A DNA stretch of 64,000 bases from Prunus persica (taxonomy: Eukaryota; Streptophyta; Magnoliopsida; Rosales; Rosaceae). The DNA is taken from NCBI RefSeq assembly GCF_000346465.2, contig NC_034014.1, positions 14,466,218-14,530,217 on the forward strand. Direction: 5' to 3'. The notes below the pieces were generated by a model that was given only the letters and a program-made list of their open reading frames with translations, was not told the origin of the DNA and did not search any database. This document shows, piece after piece, positions 34,244 through 46,352 of the stretch (its first letter is position 1; each line of letters starts with the position of its first letter). Made by a program: the position numbers and the translations under genes.

Positions 34244-35050
34244 CACCTGCTGTGCAAATCAGTGTTTGACCAAATAATCTATCAAAGCTATCTTACTAGC
34301 TAACTGTAGTGTAATAGGATGGATGGGTGGTATGAAGTGGTCTAGGAATAGACATTTTATGCTTGGGGGAGAAAGAAGAAATCCACCCTTCACCGCACAT
34401 CATCTTGAAAAGAATAAATTAGACTTAAGGAAACCTTAGAAGAGCTCACATCCACCCCTTGTGCCTTTCCACAAGCTCATCCCATGAGTAAGTTTGTTTC
34501 ACCATTTCAGATCACCACTTCACCTCACTTTTCCCTAGTTTGGCTCAATATTTCTCTCTTTTGCACGACCAAATCACTTCACAATTAAAGGTTGGTTAAA
34601 GCAACGACAATCTCAACCAAAAAGATACAAACAAAACATCACTTCCCCAACAAAGCCGGTTAGAGCAACAACACTAGATTCAACACACAACACACAACAC
34701 CAGACAAAGCTCGGTTAAAGCATCAGTTCCCTAATTTTAGTTAACATAAGCAATCACAATGAATGTTAGGATCTTTTAAGAACCACACAATCTTCTTAAG
34801 ACACAACACACTAAGCACTAAAACCCAAAACAAGTAAATGCACTCCAAGTCTCCAACCCACTAACAATAATAGGATGATGCACCAATGAACCTAGGAATT
34901 CTTAAATCAAACTTTAATTTGGCATTCCATATATATATATATTATATATATATATATAATAATAAAAAAGACAAAAGACAAAAAACAAAAACAAAAACAA
35001 AAAACAAAAAAAAAAAGGTTGAAAAGGGATAACCCAAAAAGAAACAGGAC
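34244..35050. other. Intron-like host sequence between Copia-3 and the exon candidate
   Basis: AT-rich and A/C-rich DNA with an AT microsatellite (34928-34960) and an A-rich tract (34966-35016). No coding similarity. Confidence 0.4.
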
Positions 35051-35136
35051 CAACTGAGCTGATGTAGTCAAGTAGCGCTGCATTATCTTCCTCGTCCTTT
35101 GTAAATGCGTCTATTTGCACCCGCAATGCCTCATCA
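35051..35136 (-). other. Candidate internal exon of the host gene
   Basis: After a good acceptor (AAGATTTCAG) the minus strand encodes DEALRVQIDAFTKDEEDN and LLDYISSV, acidic and helix-like, up to a possible donor at 35049-35050. The family is not recognised. Same strand as the candidate last exon at 26505-26636, from which it is separated by two Copia elements. Confidence 0.35.
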
Positions 35137-35194
35137 CTGAAATCTTTATTTCAAAAAAATAGAAAATTATATTCTATAAATACACAGACCTATA

Positions 35195-35649
35195 TGTTGA
35201 TGCGAAAAAGTGGTTCGGCACTTTTAGGCTCAACTTAGTGATGTTTGGGCCCTCGGAATGCTCTGGGCCTTGGTAGGAGCCCCTGATCTGTAAGATAAAA
35301 AAGTTCGGTAAGACCTAGGGCACCAGTGTGGTACCGGCCGAAAGATCTCCGATGCTTAAGTAAGTACGGATTTAGTAAATAAAATTGACAAATCAATGGC
35401 AGTATGCCAAAAGTTCTCATTACCTTCATTTTGGGACTTGTGCCCTTTTTATAAACCTTGGGAGGTGTGCATGTTGTGTAGAATTTCGATGTGGGACTGT
35501 TGGCATTCACTATAGATACTCCACGTGTCCAGAGGGTGTGTTCACCCTAGTCACGCCTTCGGCAGCCATGGGTGCCGAAGGCTCCCCTACCGATGGTCTT
35601 TTTTGTCCACGTGCCTTGCTCTTATTGACTGTCGATTCTGGTATAAACA
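35195..35649 (-). repeat. 3' LTR of Gypsy-2
   Basis: On the minus strand it runs from TGTTTATACC to GCATCAACA, 455 bp, preceded by the purine-rich CTTGGGGGACTCC. A TATA box lies inside in the same orientation. No second copy is available to confirm the borders. Confidence 0.6.
35443..35455 (-). promoter_or_regulatory. TATA box in the Gypsy-2 LTR
   Basis: TTTATAAAAAGGG on the minus strand, about 195 bp into the LTR, the expected U3 promoter position. Confidence 0.5.
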
Positions 35650-36042
35650 GGAGTCCCCCAAGTTCCTATTCGAGAAGGGTTCTCAGTAGGGCCTTGCTTT
35701 GTCCTCGGTACCCATGAGTTATTGACTGTGCGATACCGTTCCGCGCATTGGCAGAGTTGAAGTGCCAGGGCACCTTTTTGGGGTATGATCCTCTTGTCTG
35801 AGGTGATTTCCGGCAATCTCCCCGCGGCGGAACGATTTCTGACGACTTTTGACACCGTACAAACAAGGTACCTCTGGTTGTTTAGATAATTTTTCGATTA
35901 AAAAGTGTCCTTATGGCTTGATCTCGACTATGAACATACATGAACATAAGGAACGTTCGGTATACCGTAGGTAGTGATAGCCATAGGAACCCTTAGTTTA
36001 ATCTTTGTGCATGGCATTTGCTTTCCCTTTTCTTGTTTGTAG

Positions 36043-37497
36043 ATGTCCCATAGCGACTTTGCATATGATACCGAACCTAATGCGTTCGACGGCGAGTCCT
36101 CAGACGATCAAGGGAACTCCGGCAGTGTGGCACTGAGTTTTGATAGTGTCAGTAGTGAAGCTGCTGAGATTGAAGTTATCGGTGAGAGAGTCAGAGCCGT
36201 GCCTTCCTTTGGAAGGGGCAAGGTCTTACCGATAGACAGAGCGGTGCCGCTGGCTTCCATACCCTGCGTTGAGGCTTGCATTAATGCCAGCCAATATTGT
36301 GAATTCATGATGAAGGATACCTAGTTGCTGGATCGGCATGCCAGTTATCATTCGAAGACCTCCACCTCAGGTTGAGGCGAAGTCCCTGCTGAGTCCTCAT
36401 CTCACCTTGTAGTGACCGTAGCCCTGCAGGGAAATCTTAGGGTACTGGTAGGTGAGCACAAGGAGTTTCTGTTCGGTGTAGACTATTTAGGGCCCAATTT
36501 AATCATCGAAGCCGAGCTATCAAAATATCGAGCTCAGTTCCTAATTCCAGATTCAGTTAAATGGAGGATCTTACTGGGCCGAAGAGGGCCAGAGTGCCGG
36601 GGCATGACAGGGCTATCTTCGTCGTCGAGGACGAAGACGACGAAGCAGTGGATCTGGTCACCTTCGCCTACCCTCCAAAGACTGTCCAGTTTGCGAACCA
36701 TATGATCATTGGTTCGCAAATGGAGTTGGCTAAAATCGACCAGCTGCCGAAGAAGGGCCTTCGGGAGGAAGCCGGCCGCGCCTTCCGTCTGCAAGCATCG
36801 GTAAGTTTTGTCCTTTCTTTTATCTGCCGAGGCATGTGAATATCTTTGGTTCCTGACGATGTGACTTTTGCAGGCATCCATGGACATGTGGATGTGTATG
36901 AGGAGAGCCATTAATGCTGCCGAGCGTGCCAAGTGTGCCTATGACGGAGGTCGCTCCAAGGTAGCCGAGGTAAGCAAGGTACTACAGGATCATGCCAACC
37001 TCCTCAAAGATAAGGCAGCTCTCGAACAGCAATTGAAGGCATCCGTGGAGAAGCCTAGCGAAATGAGAAGTGCCTTGGAAACGACTAGGGTGGTCTTGGA
37101 GGAGGACGAACGGTCTAGAGCGGCCGAGATTCAAATCGTCGTTCGGGAAGTGGTGGCTCAGTACCGTTCGTCTGAAGACTTTACCGCCTTTTTGCATAAG
37201 GAGGTGAGTACAGAGATGATGGACCTGATCTACCGTTTCAAGTGCTTCAACCCAGGTCAAAAGCTGAACCTTAACTTCTCTGCTAATCCCCCACCTCTGT
37301 CGGATAGGATTACAGAGGAGATGATTGAGGATTACGCGGGTGAAGACGCTCCTCCCGAATTGGGCCTTGAAGCCAAGGCTGAAGCTGAAGGCCATTACAG
37401 CGTCCTTGATGCCAGAGAGCCATCTGATCTAGCTTTTTGTTGTACTCGCCATAAGGCGATATTTTTGAACATCCTGATGCCGAGGGCATCTTTTTAA
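36043..37497 (+). pseudogene. Antisense additional ORF of Gypsy-2, spliced, coiled-coil protein
   Basis: Transcribed opposite to pol. The ATG at 36043 opens a Ser/Glu-rich acidic stretch that meets a TAG at 36322. Further coding (FLFGVDYLGPNLIIE, IPDSVKWRI) appears from about 36412, with a phase change near 36560. The reading MEDLTGPKRARVPGHDR...EEAGRAFRLQAS then crosses a 73-bp GT-AG intron (36801-36873) in frame into ASMDMWMCMRRAINAAER. A long heptad-like coiled coil follows (about 36950-37160, KDKAALEQQLKASVE). After a FLHKEV...YRFKCFNPGQKLNLNF block the chain becomes acidic. It resembles the coiled-coil proteins annotated as putative gypsy-type transposon in plants; its function is unknown. 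The 3' half is open. Confidence 0.6.
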
Positions 37498-37950
37498 TAT
37501 ATTCAGTTTGTTTTTCCAAAACACGCTCTTCTTTGTTTTTATTTTTTGGTTACTGCCGAAAGCTAATAAGTTTTGACAGTGCACATTACTGATTTCCTAA
37601 CTGCTGCCGATGGCTAACACGTCTCTTGATGACAAGTAATCAAGATATTCTTTTTAGGATAAAAATGTAAGTGAAGATACGATTAGTAGGTTTAGACTTC
37701 GACCGTTTTATAGTCGAGGGCTAATAAAAAACTATATTGTCGAGGGCTAAAGCTGAAGTGAACCTTTAATCTGTAAGAATTTTCAGACGCCTGAAAGCTA
37801 AAGTGACTTGACCGTTGGCAATGGACAAATTCTGGTTCCCTTTAGTTTTTTTTATTTACCAAAGGCTAAATAAGTATTCGGGAATTGTTTCTTTTTGTTT
37901 CAAGACCATCGGTAGTCAATCTGTGATGGTCTCTACCGTATCCTTTTATT

Positions 37951-38058
37951 CGCCAAAGGCTAAATAAATAATTAAACCAAAGGCTTAATGAACAATTGAA
38001 CCGAAGGCTTAATAAACAATTGGACCGAAGGCTTAATAAACAATTGGACCGAAGGCTT
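37951..38058. repeat. Short tandem repeat, ~24-bp unit
   Basis: About four copies of a unit containing AACAATTGGACCGAAGGCTT, the later ones nearly identical. The related word GCCGAAGGC recurs across the spacer and the LTR of Gypsy-2. Confidence 0.75.
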
Positions 38059-38139
38059 TTTTCATTAAATATTGCCGAAGGCAAGAATACATGTAGTTCG
38101 TTGTTTTACAATTTTAACCTGCCTTTGGCTAGGGAACTT

Positions 38140-38990
38140 TTACTTGAAGTAGTACTTCAAATACTCGACGTTCCATGAATGACCGAGGGTCTTACTTTTG
38201 GAGTCTCTCAGCCGATATGTCCCGGATCGGAGGATGCCGATGACTTCATAAGGTCCTTCCCAGGAAGGCCCGAAGGTTCCTTCCATTGGATATTTGGTTG
38301 CCAGAGATACCTTGCGCATTACCCAGTCCCTAATTTTGAAAGAGCGCAGTCTTACCCTCGAGTAGTAGTACCGAGAGACACGTTGTTTGTAGGCTTCGTT
38401 CTGAAGGTTGGCTTGCGCTCGGCGTTCTTCAATCAAGTCGAGGTTTAGTGCAAGTACTGCCTCATTAGCCTCTGGTACAAAGCTTTCTGTTATGTAGGAT
38501 GGCTCACCGATCTCCACTGGGACGACAGCTTCTGATCCAAAGGTGAGAGAGAAAGGAGTTTCTCTAGTGGATGTTCGGAAGGATGTCCGGATGACCAAGA
38601 GTGCTTCAGGAAGTTTTTCCGGCCAAGCACCCTTGGCGTTGTCGAGCTACCGTTTCAGCAGTTTCTTGATGATTTTGTTTATCGCTTCGACTTGACTGTT
38701 TGATTGGGGTGAGTTGGCGAAGCGAAGAACAGATTGATTTTGAGGCGAGTACATAATTGTTTGAAGAGATACGAATCAAACTATCTGTCATTATCAGTGA
38801 TAATTGCATAAGGGATGCCAAATTGGCAACAAATGTGGGTCCAGACAAAGTTTTCCATTCTTGCTGCCGTAATGGTCGCCAAAGCTTCGGCTTCAACCCA
38901 TTTAGTGAAGTAATCCACGGCTACCACAGCGTAGTTAACCTGGCCCTTACCTTGTGGCATCGGGCCAATTAGATCAAGTCCCCACTGGGC
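38140..38990 (-). pseudogene. Gypsy-2 integrase
   Basis: The first catalytic Asp is in WGLDLIGPMPQGKG, followed by VAVDYFTKWVEAEAL. The second is in AIITDNDR, directly followed by a TAG. The region of the catalytic Glu is shifted in phase near 38690 but still recognisable. The downstream C-terminal part is one open frame of 152 residues (38598-38140), with RTSTRETPFSLTFGSEAVVP and the chromatin-side GPYEVIGILRSGTYRL block. It ends in YLKYYFK before a stop. Inactive as it stands. Confidence 0.85.
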
Positions 38991-39016
38991 AAAAGCCCAC
39001 GGGCTTACAACCGGTG

Positions 39017-39865
39017 TTAATGGCTCGGTAGGGATGTGGGGTATGTTACCAAATCGTGTGTAGCTGACAGGTAAGCTGACATAGAAGCGTCTTTAGCTGC
39101 AAAGTCTGCTGTTATCTGATTCACTATGAGCTGAGAGTCACTGTAAATGCTGATATGTTTTGCACTCATGCTCTTGGCTAGCCGAAGGCCGGCTAAAAGA
39201 GCTTCATATACGGAGGGCGTACTCAATCTTGACTCATTTTGGCATAGTTAACACGAAGATGGCTCCACATTCTTGCTGATTTGCCAAGCCATCGACATGC
39301 AGGATCCATAAAGGGATTGAAGGATTGAAATGTTTGGGACTCAGTACGCCACGCTATTCGGCATCGGTACGTGAATTTGCTGGGTCTGGTGTTACCGAAG
39401 ATGTTAATTCAGAGATGAAATCGACGACAGCCGAGCCTTTCCAGCAAGTCCTGGCCTGAATTGCACGTCAAACTCTCCTAGCTCGATTGCCCACTTGACC
39501 AATCGGCCAGATGTTTTTGGTTTCTAGAACACTGCCGAAGCGGTTGGTTGGTTAAGACCGTGATTGAGTGCGCTTGGAAATAAAGCCGAGATGACGAGGG
39601 CTAGGGCCAGCTGTTCAAGGGGAGGATACCTAAGTTCTGCACTCTGCAGTGCTTTACTGATGTAAAAGATTGGCAGTTCTGCCTTCTCTAGTTTGCGTAT
39701 CAGTATAGAGCTGACGATAGTATTGGATACCGAAAGATAAAGGAACAGAACCTCCCATGTGAGGGGTTTTGACAACAATGGTGCTTTGCTCATATAGTAC
39801 TTTAAGTCTTGAAACACCTTATCACATTCGGCAGTCCATGCGATACGCTTTTTGCCCCATTTCAA
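39017..39865 (-). pseudogene. Gypsy-2 RNase H domains
   Basis: The frame at 39865-39524 covers the RT connection and first RNase H (KKRIAWTAECDKVFQDLK, LYLSVSNTIVSSIL, PIFYISKALQSAELRYPPLE). The frame at 39226-39017 gives the second, archaeal-type RNase H with YEALLAGLRLAK and IYSDSQLIVNQI. Two RNase H domains in a row are a mark of the Tat lineage. Frameshifts separate them. Confidence 0.8.
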
Positions 39866-40099
39866 GGCTTTGAAGAACGGTGCACACTTATCGGTGGCTT
39901 TAGAAATGAAACGGCTTAAGGCGTTTACATGTTCGGTAATACTTTGAATGTCCTTCTGTGTCTTGGCCTCTCCATGTCGATTATAGCTTTGATTTTTTTG
40001 AGGTTCACCTCGATTCCTCTCTGGCTGATCATGAAGCCGAAAAACTTTCAGAAGACACAGCGAAGGCGAACTTCGTCGAGTTCAACTTCATTCGGTAAT

Positions 40100-40580
40100 C
40101 TTTTAGTATGCCAAACATGAAGGACAGGTTGTGCAGATGTCATTAGTATATACCTCCATGGTGCTGCCAATATGTTTAGCAAATATTCGGTTGACAAGCC
40201 GATGATAGGTTGCCCCTTCATTCTTTAAGCCAAACGACATAACGTTATAGCAATACAGTCCACGGTCTGTGATAAATGTTGCATGTTCGCTGTTTGCAGG
40301 GTGCATGAATATCTGATTGTACCCCGAATATGCATCCATGAAGCTGAGCAAATCATGGCCGGCAGTGGCGTCTACGACCTGTCGATTCGGGGCAATGGAA
40401 AGCTATCCTTCGAACAGGCATTGTTTAGATCGGTATAGTCTTAGCACATTCACCACCCACCTTTTGCCTTCCGAACTATCACAGAGTTCGCTAGCCATAA
40501 GGGTATGTAGCCTCCCGGATAAAGCCGATAGTTTGGAGCTTGTCAACTTCGGCTCTCATGGCTAAATAATAGCCAAATGA
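40100..40580 (-). pseudogene. Gypsy-2 reverse transcriptase, 5'-truncated
   Basis: The sequence starts within the LQTIGFIREATYPLWLAN block and includes NNACSKDSFPLPRID, FMDAYSGYNQI and SFGLKNEGATYHRLVN. The catalytic Y-x-D-D reads YTND, so the active site is mutated. Two stops fall between the first blocks. Upstream sequence (gag, protease) is lost at about 40580. Confidence 0.8.
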
Positions 40581-41288
40581 CACACTAAATAATAGCCAAA
40601 TGACACGCTGGTTTCCAACAGTTAAAAGGTTTGGTGCCTGGATATCTTCATTTATATAATCTCACTCTCTTCCGCTTCCCTTTCCCTATCTACGGAATTC
40701 CGTTATGGCATGTTTACTTATTAGGAATGGGTATTGGAATAATTCCAATTCATGACTTCCCCTACGTTTACTAACACATAAAGAATAAAAAATTATGTGG
40801 ATTCTGTGTTAAAATCTGTAATCAAATACCCTCAAAACTAGGAATCGGATTAATTACAGTCCTTGCACGTAAAATATACTGTGAAACTAGTTTGATGTTT
40901 AGAGAACAATCCCATGTTCACTTCCAAACTTCTATGAAAATTCATAAAGATAGAGATTGAGAATTTGGGGTTCTAAATGGTTGAGTTGTGATTATGGAAT
41001 CCCTCAAGAAGAACCCCTGCATTCAAAATCTGCTGTGAAAGTAGTTTAGTGTTTAGAGGATGATCTCATGCCTACTTTTACGGTTGTATGAAACATGCTT
41101 AGCGATAGCACTTGAGAGGTTTGGGCCAGTTACTGGTAAACAATATTCTTAAATAAATTACTCATGCCTTGACATGTTTAAAAGATAAGTGATTCGTGAC
41201 AGTGAAGGCTGGAAAGAGTGTATTGAGGATCACTCAAATTTACGTGAGGCATTATACTACTCATGTAGACAATGACAACAATGGCGCA
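40581..41288. other. Unassigned region with a possible MITE
   Basis: A 26-bp unit around AATAATAGCCAAATGACAC is duplicated at 40563-40606. From about 40708 to 41098 the segment begins GGCATGTTTACTT and ends GAAACATGC, a short inverted match around GCATGTTT that might be a MITE. A target-site duplication was not confirmed. No gene seen. Confidence 0.3.
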
Positions 41289-42570
41289 TACTGATAATAT
41301 TACAATAATACATGTTTATTTCCCTTAGCATTTAATTTAAAAAAAAATTATAATGGGTAATTAAATAATCTTATGCATTTATATTTTTATTTGGTCAAAT
41401 TGGTTTAATGTTATTTTATTAACTTTGATCAATAACTTCCTATGTAGGCTTGTGTGCTATGAAAACCAACTCAATTTGCATGCCAAGAAGTGTGCCACCC
41501 AAAGATAATATGCTAGTGGCCAATTAAAGAACTTCAACATATCCATGGAGCAATGATAATGAAAGAAGAAGTGCACTCACGCCAAAAGAAGAAAAGAATT
41601 GAAAAAAATGCATGAAGTGCCACACCCACGCCAAACTCATGCCAAAAGAAGAAAATAATTGAAGAGAAAGAATGCATGAAGTGCCACACCCATGCCAAAC
41701 CCATGCCAAAGGAAGAAAATTCAACAATGGAATTATGGGCAACCATACCAACATGGACAAGATAAAGTGGGAGTTAGGTATTGTATTAAAATAGGAATGG
41801 TGGTGTTGGAAACCATCCTGATGTTACTCCCTCTTAGCCCTATAAATAGAGAAGTCTTCAAGCTTCAAAATACACGCCAAGCTCCACAACTGCTGAGCTC
41901 TCTCTCCTTCCTCCAATTCTTCTAGTTTTAAATTTATATTTTAAGTTTTATTTTATGGGAAACTAACTCCCTAGCCTTAGCTAGGGAGAAAGCTTTTAAT
42001 ATGAGTGTGTAATTTTTTTTAGTTTGTTCCAAACATAAGCTTTAATGTGAATTTGTAATTTTTTGTTCAAATGGAATTTGTAGCTTTCTTTTTAATTAAT
42101 TGATGAATGTTTGATAATCTATTTCATTGGTTCAATCATGTTTTTCCCATTGTGTAATAAAAACTTTCATGCTTTTAAAAGAGAAGAGAATTACTAAAGA
42201 TTAATAGAATTTTGATGAAGATTATTTTTTGATAGTTTGTTGCCAATGGTACAAGTTATGCTTAGAATACTTCTAAAGGAAATTTAAAAGAGCTTTAATT
42301 ATTTTGAACAACTACAATGGAAAATATTTTGTGGATCAAATTATTAAGAGTTGCATGCTTATGTTAAAAGTGAAACCCCAATGCCTTAGTGTTTTAATTA
42401 ATTGAATTTTCTTTAAATCAAATCCTGCTTAAATCTACTTCTCTATCACAATTGTTCTTTTTCAACTCTGTTATTTTCTTTACACCGCTCTCTGTGGATA
42501 CGACACTCAGACTTCCGAGCTACACTACTATACGACACCTTCCCTTGGGTTTTGCAAAGTGGTACTAACA
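41289..42570 (+). repeat. 5' LTR of Gypsy-3 (left border approximate)
   Basis: The right border (TACTAACA before the primer site) is firm. The left border, TGATAATATTAC, is a guess based on the TGATAA start of the related LTRs at 48202 and 53073. A TATA box TATAAATA at 41841-41848 lies upstream of a C/T-rich leader. A ~65-bp unit with GAAGTGCCACACCC is tandemly duplicated at 41578-41716. Confidence 0.55.
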
Positions 42571-42590
42571 AATTGGCGCCGTTGCCGGGG
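42571..42590 (+). other. Primer-binding site of Gypsy-3
   Basis: AATTGGCGCCGTTGCCGGGG directly follows the LTR, the standard primer site of Athila/Tat-type plant elements. Confidence 0.8.
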
Positions 42591-42788
42591 AGCGGCTTGT
42601 CAAAGAGTACAGAGATCCCCTTGGTAGGAGGTTTGCTGGTTATGTGAAATTCTTCACATCTGGTACACTCTTTCCAAACTCATCTTATTGTTAATATATA
42701 TATATATATATATTTTTTTTGGTATTTAATTTGCTGTTATTTATTTATTTTACTTTATGTAATTTTTTATATATATATTTTTTTATGT

Positions 42789-44010
42789 ATGAGAACTCGT
42801 GATAAAATGGGTAGATTTGTAGAAACACCTCAATTAGAACCTAAAGTTGTTTTTGTTTTTGAAAATTTTCTTTTTGACTTTGGATCATCAGAAATGGCTG
42901 TAACTAATGAAAACAATGAAACATTTCCTCAAATTGAAGATAATCATAGTGTCCATAATGACCATAATGAAGCTAGGAATATACACTATGATAATCCACC
43001 TGTTAGAACATTGCACGATTATTTGCATCCTACTCGAAGAAGTGTGCCAACTTGCATTATCTTTCCTATAAATGATAATAATTTTAATTTTAAACCGGGT
43101 ATGATTCAATTGTTACTAAGTTTTCATGGAATGGAGTCTGAAAATCCATATTCACATGTAAGAGAATTTGAAGAAGTTTGTGATACTTTTTCAACTCAAG
43201 GATGTAGGTCAAATACAATTTTACTTAAACTTTTTCCTTTCTCACTAAAAGATAAGGCTAAAACTTGGCTTTACTCATTAAGGCCAAGAACAATTGGAAC
43301 ATGGCTTGAAATGCAAACTGAGTTTTTCAAGAAGTTTTTTTCAATTCAAAAGACAAATTCTTTGAAAAGACAAATGACCACATTTGCCCAAAATGAAATC
43401 TAGTCTTTACCTCAAGCTTGGGAAAGGTATAAAGATTTAGTAATGTCATGCCCACATCATGGTTTTAAAAGATGGAGAATTGTAAGTCATTTTTATGATG
43501 GATTATTGCCTAAAGATAGACAATTTATTGAAATGATGTGCAATGGAAATTTCATGAATACGGATTCTAATGATGCTTTTGATTTCTTTGATGAAATCAC
43601 AGAAAAATCTCAAATTTGGACAGCTTCCAACAGTTCTGACATCACTATCCAGAAAACCAAAGTTTCTACCAACGCTTCTAGTAATGGTATTTATCAGCTT
43701 AAAGAGGAAGACGGTCTTGATGCTCAAATAGCGAAAATGGCTAGGGAAGTTGAAAATTTGAACTCTAAACTGATACATGGAATTAATTCAGTTGCAAGTG
43801 AAGAAATTTTAATATTTGTGAAGTTTACAAGGTCATGGGACATGCAACAAAAGAGTGTCCAACATTCCCGGTTTTTAGAAAAATGTTGCATGAACACGCA
43901 AACTACATAGATCAATTCAAAAAATCTTCATCATCGCCTTTTTTTGAAACTTATAACCCACAATGGAAAAATCATCCAAATTTTAGTTGGAAAAATAAGG
44001 CATCATCGCC
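42789..44010 (+). pseudogene. Gypsy-3 gag, interrupted and truncated
   Basis: The frame from 42789 holds an N-terminal acidic region and the gag core (MIQLLLSFHGMESENPY, LFPFSLKDKAKTWL, EFFKKFFSIQKTNSL). A TAG at 43401-43403 interrupts it. The same frame continues to about 43830 (CPHHGFKRWRIVSHFYDGL). A frameshift then leads to the knuckle-like VMGHATKECPTFP and a QWKNHPNFSW block. It ends where the neighbouring repeat begins. Confidence 0.78.
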
Positions 44011-46352
44011 TTTTTCTCCAAGCCACCGCTGCCGCCACGCTTCACCGCAGGCCACGAGACCGGACCGGTTCGAACCGCCTCCCTTCCTCTGTCATTTTTC
44101 GACCAATCCCAGCGATCGCCGTCCACTATGCTCGCTGGAATCTGCCAAAAACCACCTGGTTTTCTTTCGAAATTCCCACCTCTCCATTTCTCTCCTCCGG
44201 CCACCAATCCCGACGAGTGAGGTATGGTTTCTCACCTACTTTTCGAGCTCTAGCTGATGGTTGGGTAGGATTGGTTCGATTTCTAGCCTAGGTAACTCGA
44301 TTTTCAACCCAATGTTTGGCCGGTTTTCGGATTGAATTTCCGGCCACTTGCCGTCCAAATTGGACGTTCTCGCAGTTGAAGAAAGTGTTCCACTCATCGA
44401 GTAGTAGCTGTGGGTGGAAGGGTGGCCCTCGATTTGGAGATTTTTCGGCCGCTAATATCTCTTAGGACAATCATGCGCTGCCAGAGCATGGGCACTGTAG
44501 CTGAGGTACATTGTGTTCCAATGTGATCTCCTTATTGTCACAAGTACGTAGATGTGCTCGGATGTTAATTCGGATATCGTTTGAACCTCAAACGGAGTTC
44601 GCCTATTTGTGCGTTATCCGGGTTAGATATGTTTGAACCGTTGGATCGTCTCCAATTTAATATATGTTTATATAGGTACTCCTAGGATCATGTATGATTT
44701 CGCGGATCGTGAATCGGAGACCCAGATATTCCGATTCAATAATTTGAAGTTTAATTAAACAATAACCGTCTGATCATACGATTGTGAGCAATCCAACCGT
44801 TCGATTTGGACCAAACTTGCAGTACATGGTTATTAAAATGTGTGGAACCTATAGGAACTCTTGGATTGGTAATTAGAGGTCGTGTCTCGGGTCTTGGGTC
44901 TTTTTAGACCATTCTAATTATTGGAGATGTATAAGTGGGCATAGGAATGGTCTACACGCACTTTTAGAAGCCGAGGGTCTAGGTTTTGGATTAAATAATT
45001 ATGTTGAGCAATTTTATCAATTAAATATTTATTAATGGCTTAAATAGGTACTTGGGGACCGTCAGACCCGCAGGAGGGACCCTGAAAGGGTCAAGCTAGC
45101 TCGGACGTCCAGTGAGTGGACTTTTGTTTTAAAAATGATTTTATACAATTAAGTTTCATTGCTTTGATTTGAATGAATATATTAATGATTATTGCTTTCC
45201 AAGCATAAGTATTTTAACTCGAATAATTTTGGTTATTTTTTGTTATAGTTAAAATAAGATTGGCTTGGAAAGTAGGAAGGATAATGGCAACAGGATTTAA
45301 GGATAGAATGAGAAATAGTTTTATCAATTTTTTTTATAGAAAATGTATTGTTTTAAAAACCACCATAGGTACCCAAGGTTGCCTTCGGATAATATGTTGC
45401 CTTAGGTTAAATTGTTGCCTTCGATTAAGATAATGTCCACGGACATATTAGTTGCCTACAGTTGAGTCAGCCCGCATTTGACAGTTGCCCCACGAATCTT
45501 AGGGATATTCGGACTGTGCGGAGCGAGGAATGCGAATCAGGTTGACTAAATGTCTCCTGAGTCTAGCGAGGATTGCGGCTTCAGTGACTTTGTGTTCCCA
45601 AGGCTTGCGAGGATGTGTCGCTCAAGTGACACAAGGAATTGACGGATAATGTGGGAATTTAACGGAAAAATTAAGGAGTTGACGGATATATAATGTGTAC
45701 ACCTAGGTGGGAGGAAATTATCACTTTTCAATGCTTTCAATTGTTTTTGATGATTTGATTGAATGCATAATCAATTATATGTATATAGATACGCATGTTG
45801 ATTTTGGTACGAATATAGAACATTGATATAATTGAGTTTTTCTAAATGTTTTTAACAGTGGGGTTAGTATGTTCATATTCTATTTTCCAAAACTTTATTT
45901 TTGCCCACTCACATTTTTAAATGTTTTGAACCCCCAGTCAGTAGTCGTGTACCAGAGCGTCTCCACGGGGCAGTCACCACTCTCCACTTGTCCTTCCCAT
46001 TATGTAGGATATTCTGCAGTGATCCTGTCATTCCACTGTACATTTCTAAATTAGTTTGTTGTAAGGCCTAAGGCCATTTAGTTCTGATATTGGATTGCTG
46101 GAATTTATGTTGTTGCATGCTGAATGGTTGGGATATATGTATATATGGCTTTTTGTATAAGTGGAAATATTTTGGGAGCAAGCAGTTTACAAGGGAGACT
46201 CTGCCTAATTTTCGGGAAAAGTCAATCTTGAAATAAATTTGGTTTTTACTTAGATGGGCAATTTGGTCATTTGTGCCCAGCACCCGCCAGGTGTCGGACA
46301 TGCACAGGGTTCGGCTCAAATTCCAAAGTGGAATTTGGGTCGGGTCCTGTCA
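44011..46352 (+). repeat. Copy A of a long TGTAACA-type LTR, 5'-truncated
   Basis: Matches, in opposite orientation, the better-defined copy at 61137-63456. Shared blocks are TCCTCCGGCCACCAATCCCG, the segment with CTAGCTGATGGTTGGGTAGG, the run of GATCGTGAATCGGAG words, and the end GGGTCCTGTCA at 46352. The first several hundred bases are missing where it meets Gypsy-3. A short GTTGCCTTCGG tandem repeat lies at 45370-45460. Open frames are not genes. Confidence 0.6.

Larger units (their letters stand above)
35195..40580 (-). mobile_element. Gypsy-2: truncated Tat-lineage element with antisense ORF
   Basis: Reading on the minus strand there is RT from about 40580, RNase H, a second archaeal-type RNase H, integrase, a ~650-bp spacer with short tandem repeats, a spliced ORF on the opposite strand, and a 455-bp LTR. 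An extra ORF between integrase and 3' LTR, in sense or antisense, is a known trait of Tat-lineage gypsy elements. gag, protease and the 5' LTR are missing. Stops and frameshifts occur in every pol domain. Confidence 0.82.
41289..44010 (+). mobile_element. Gypsy-3: 5' part of an Athila-like element
   Basis: LTR-like sequence ending TACTAACA at 42570 is followed at once by a TTGGCGCCGTTGCCGGGG primer site, then a gag frame from 42789. The element ends near 44010, where gag coding runs into the 5'-truncated long LTR of another family. No pol remains. The gag resembles that of Gypsy-4 (LFPFSLKDKAKTWL versus LFPFSLKDRAKAWL). Confidence 0.75.

Noticed and set aside
35385..35717. 110-residue ORF in the Gypsy-2 LTR
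   Set aside because: Lies across the LTR border on the strand opposite to its TATA box; no similarity.
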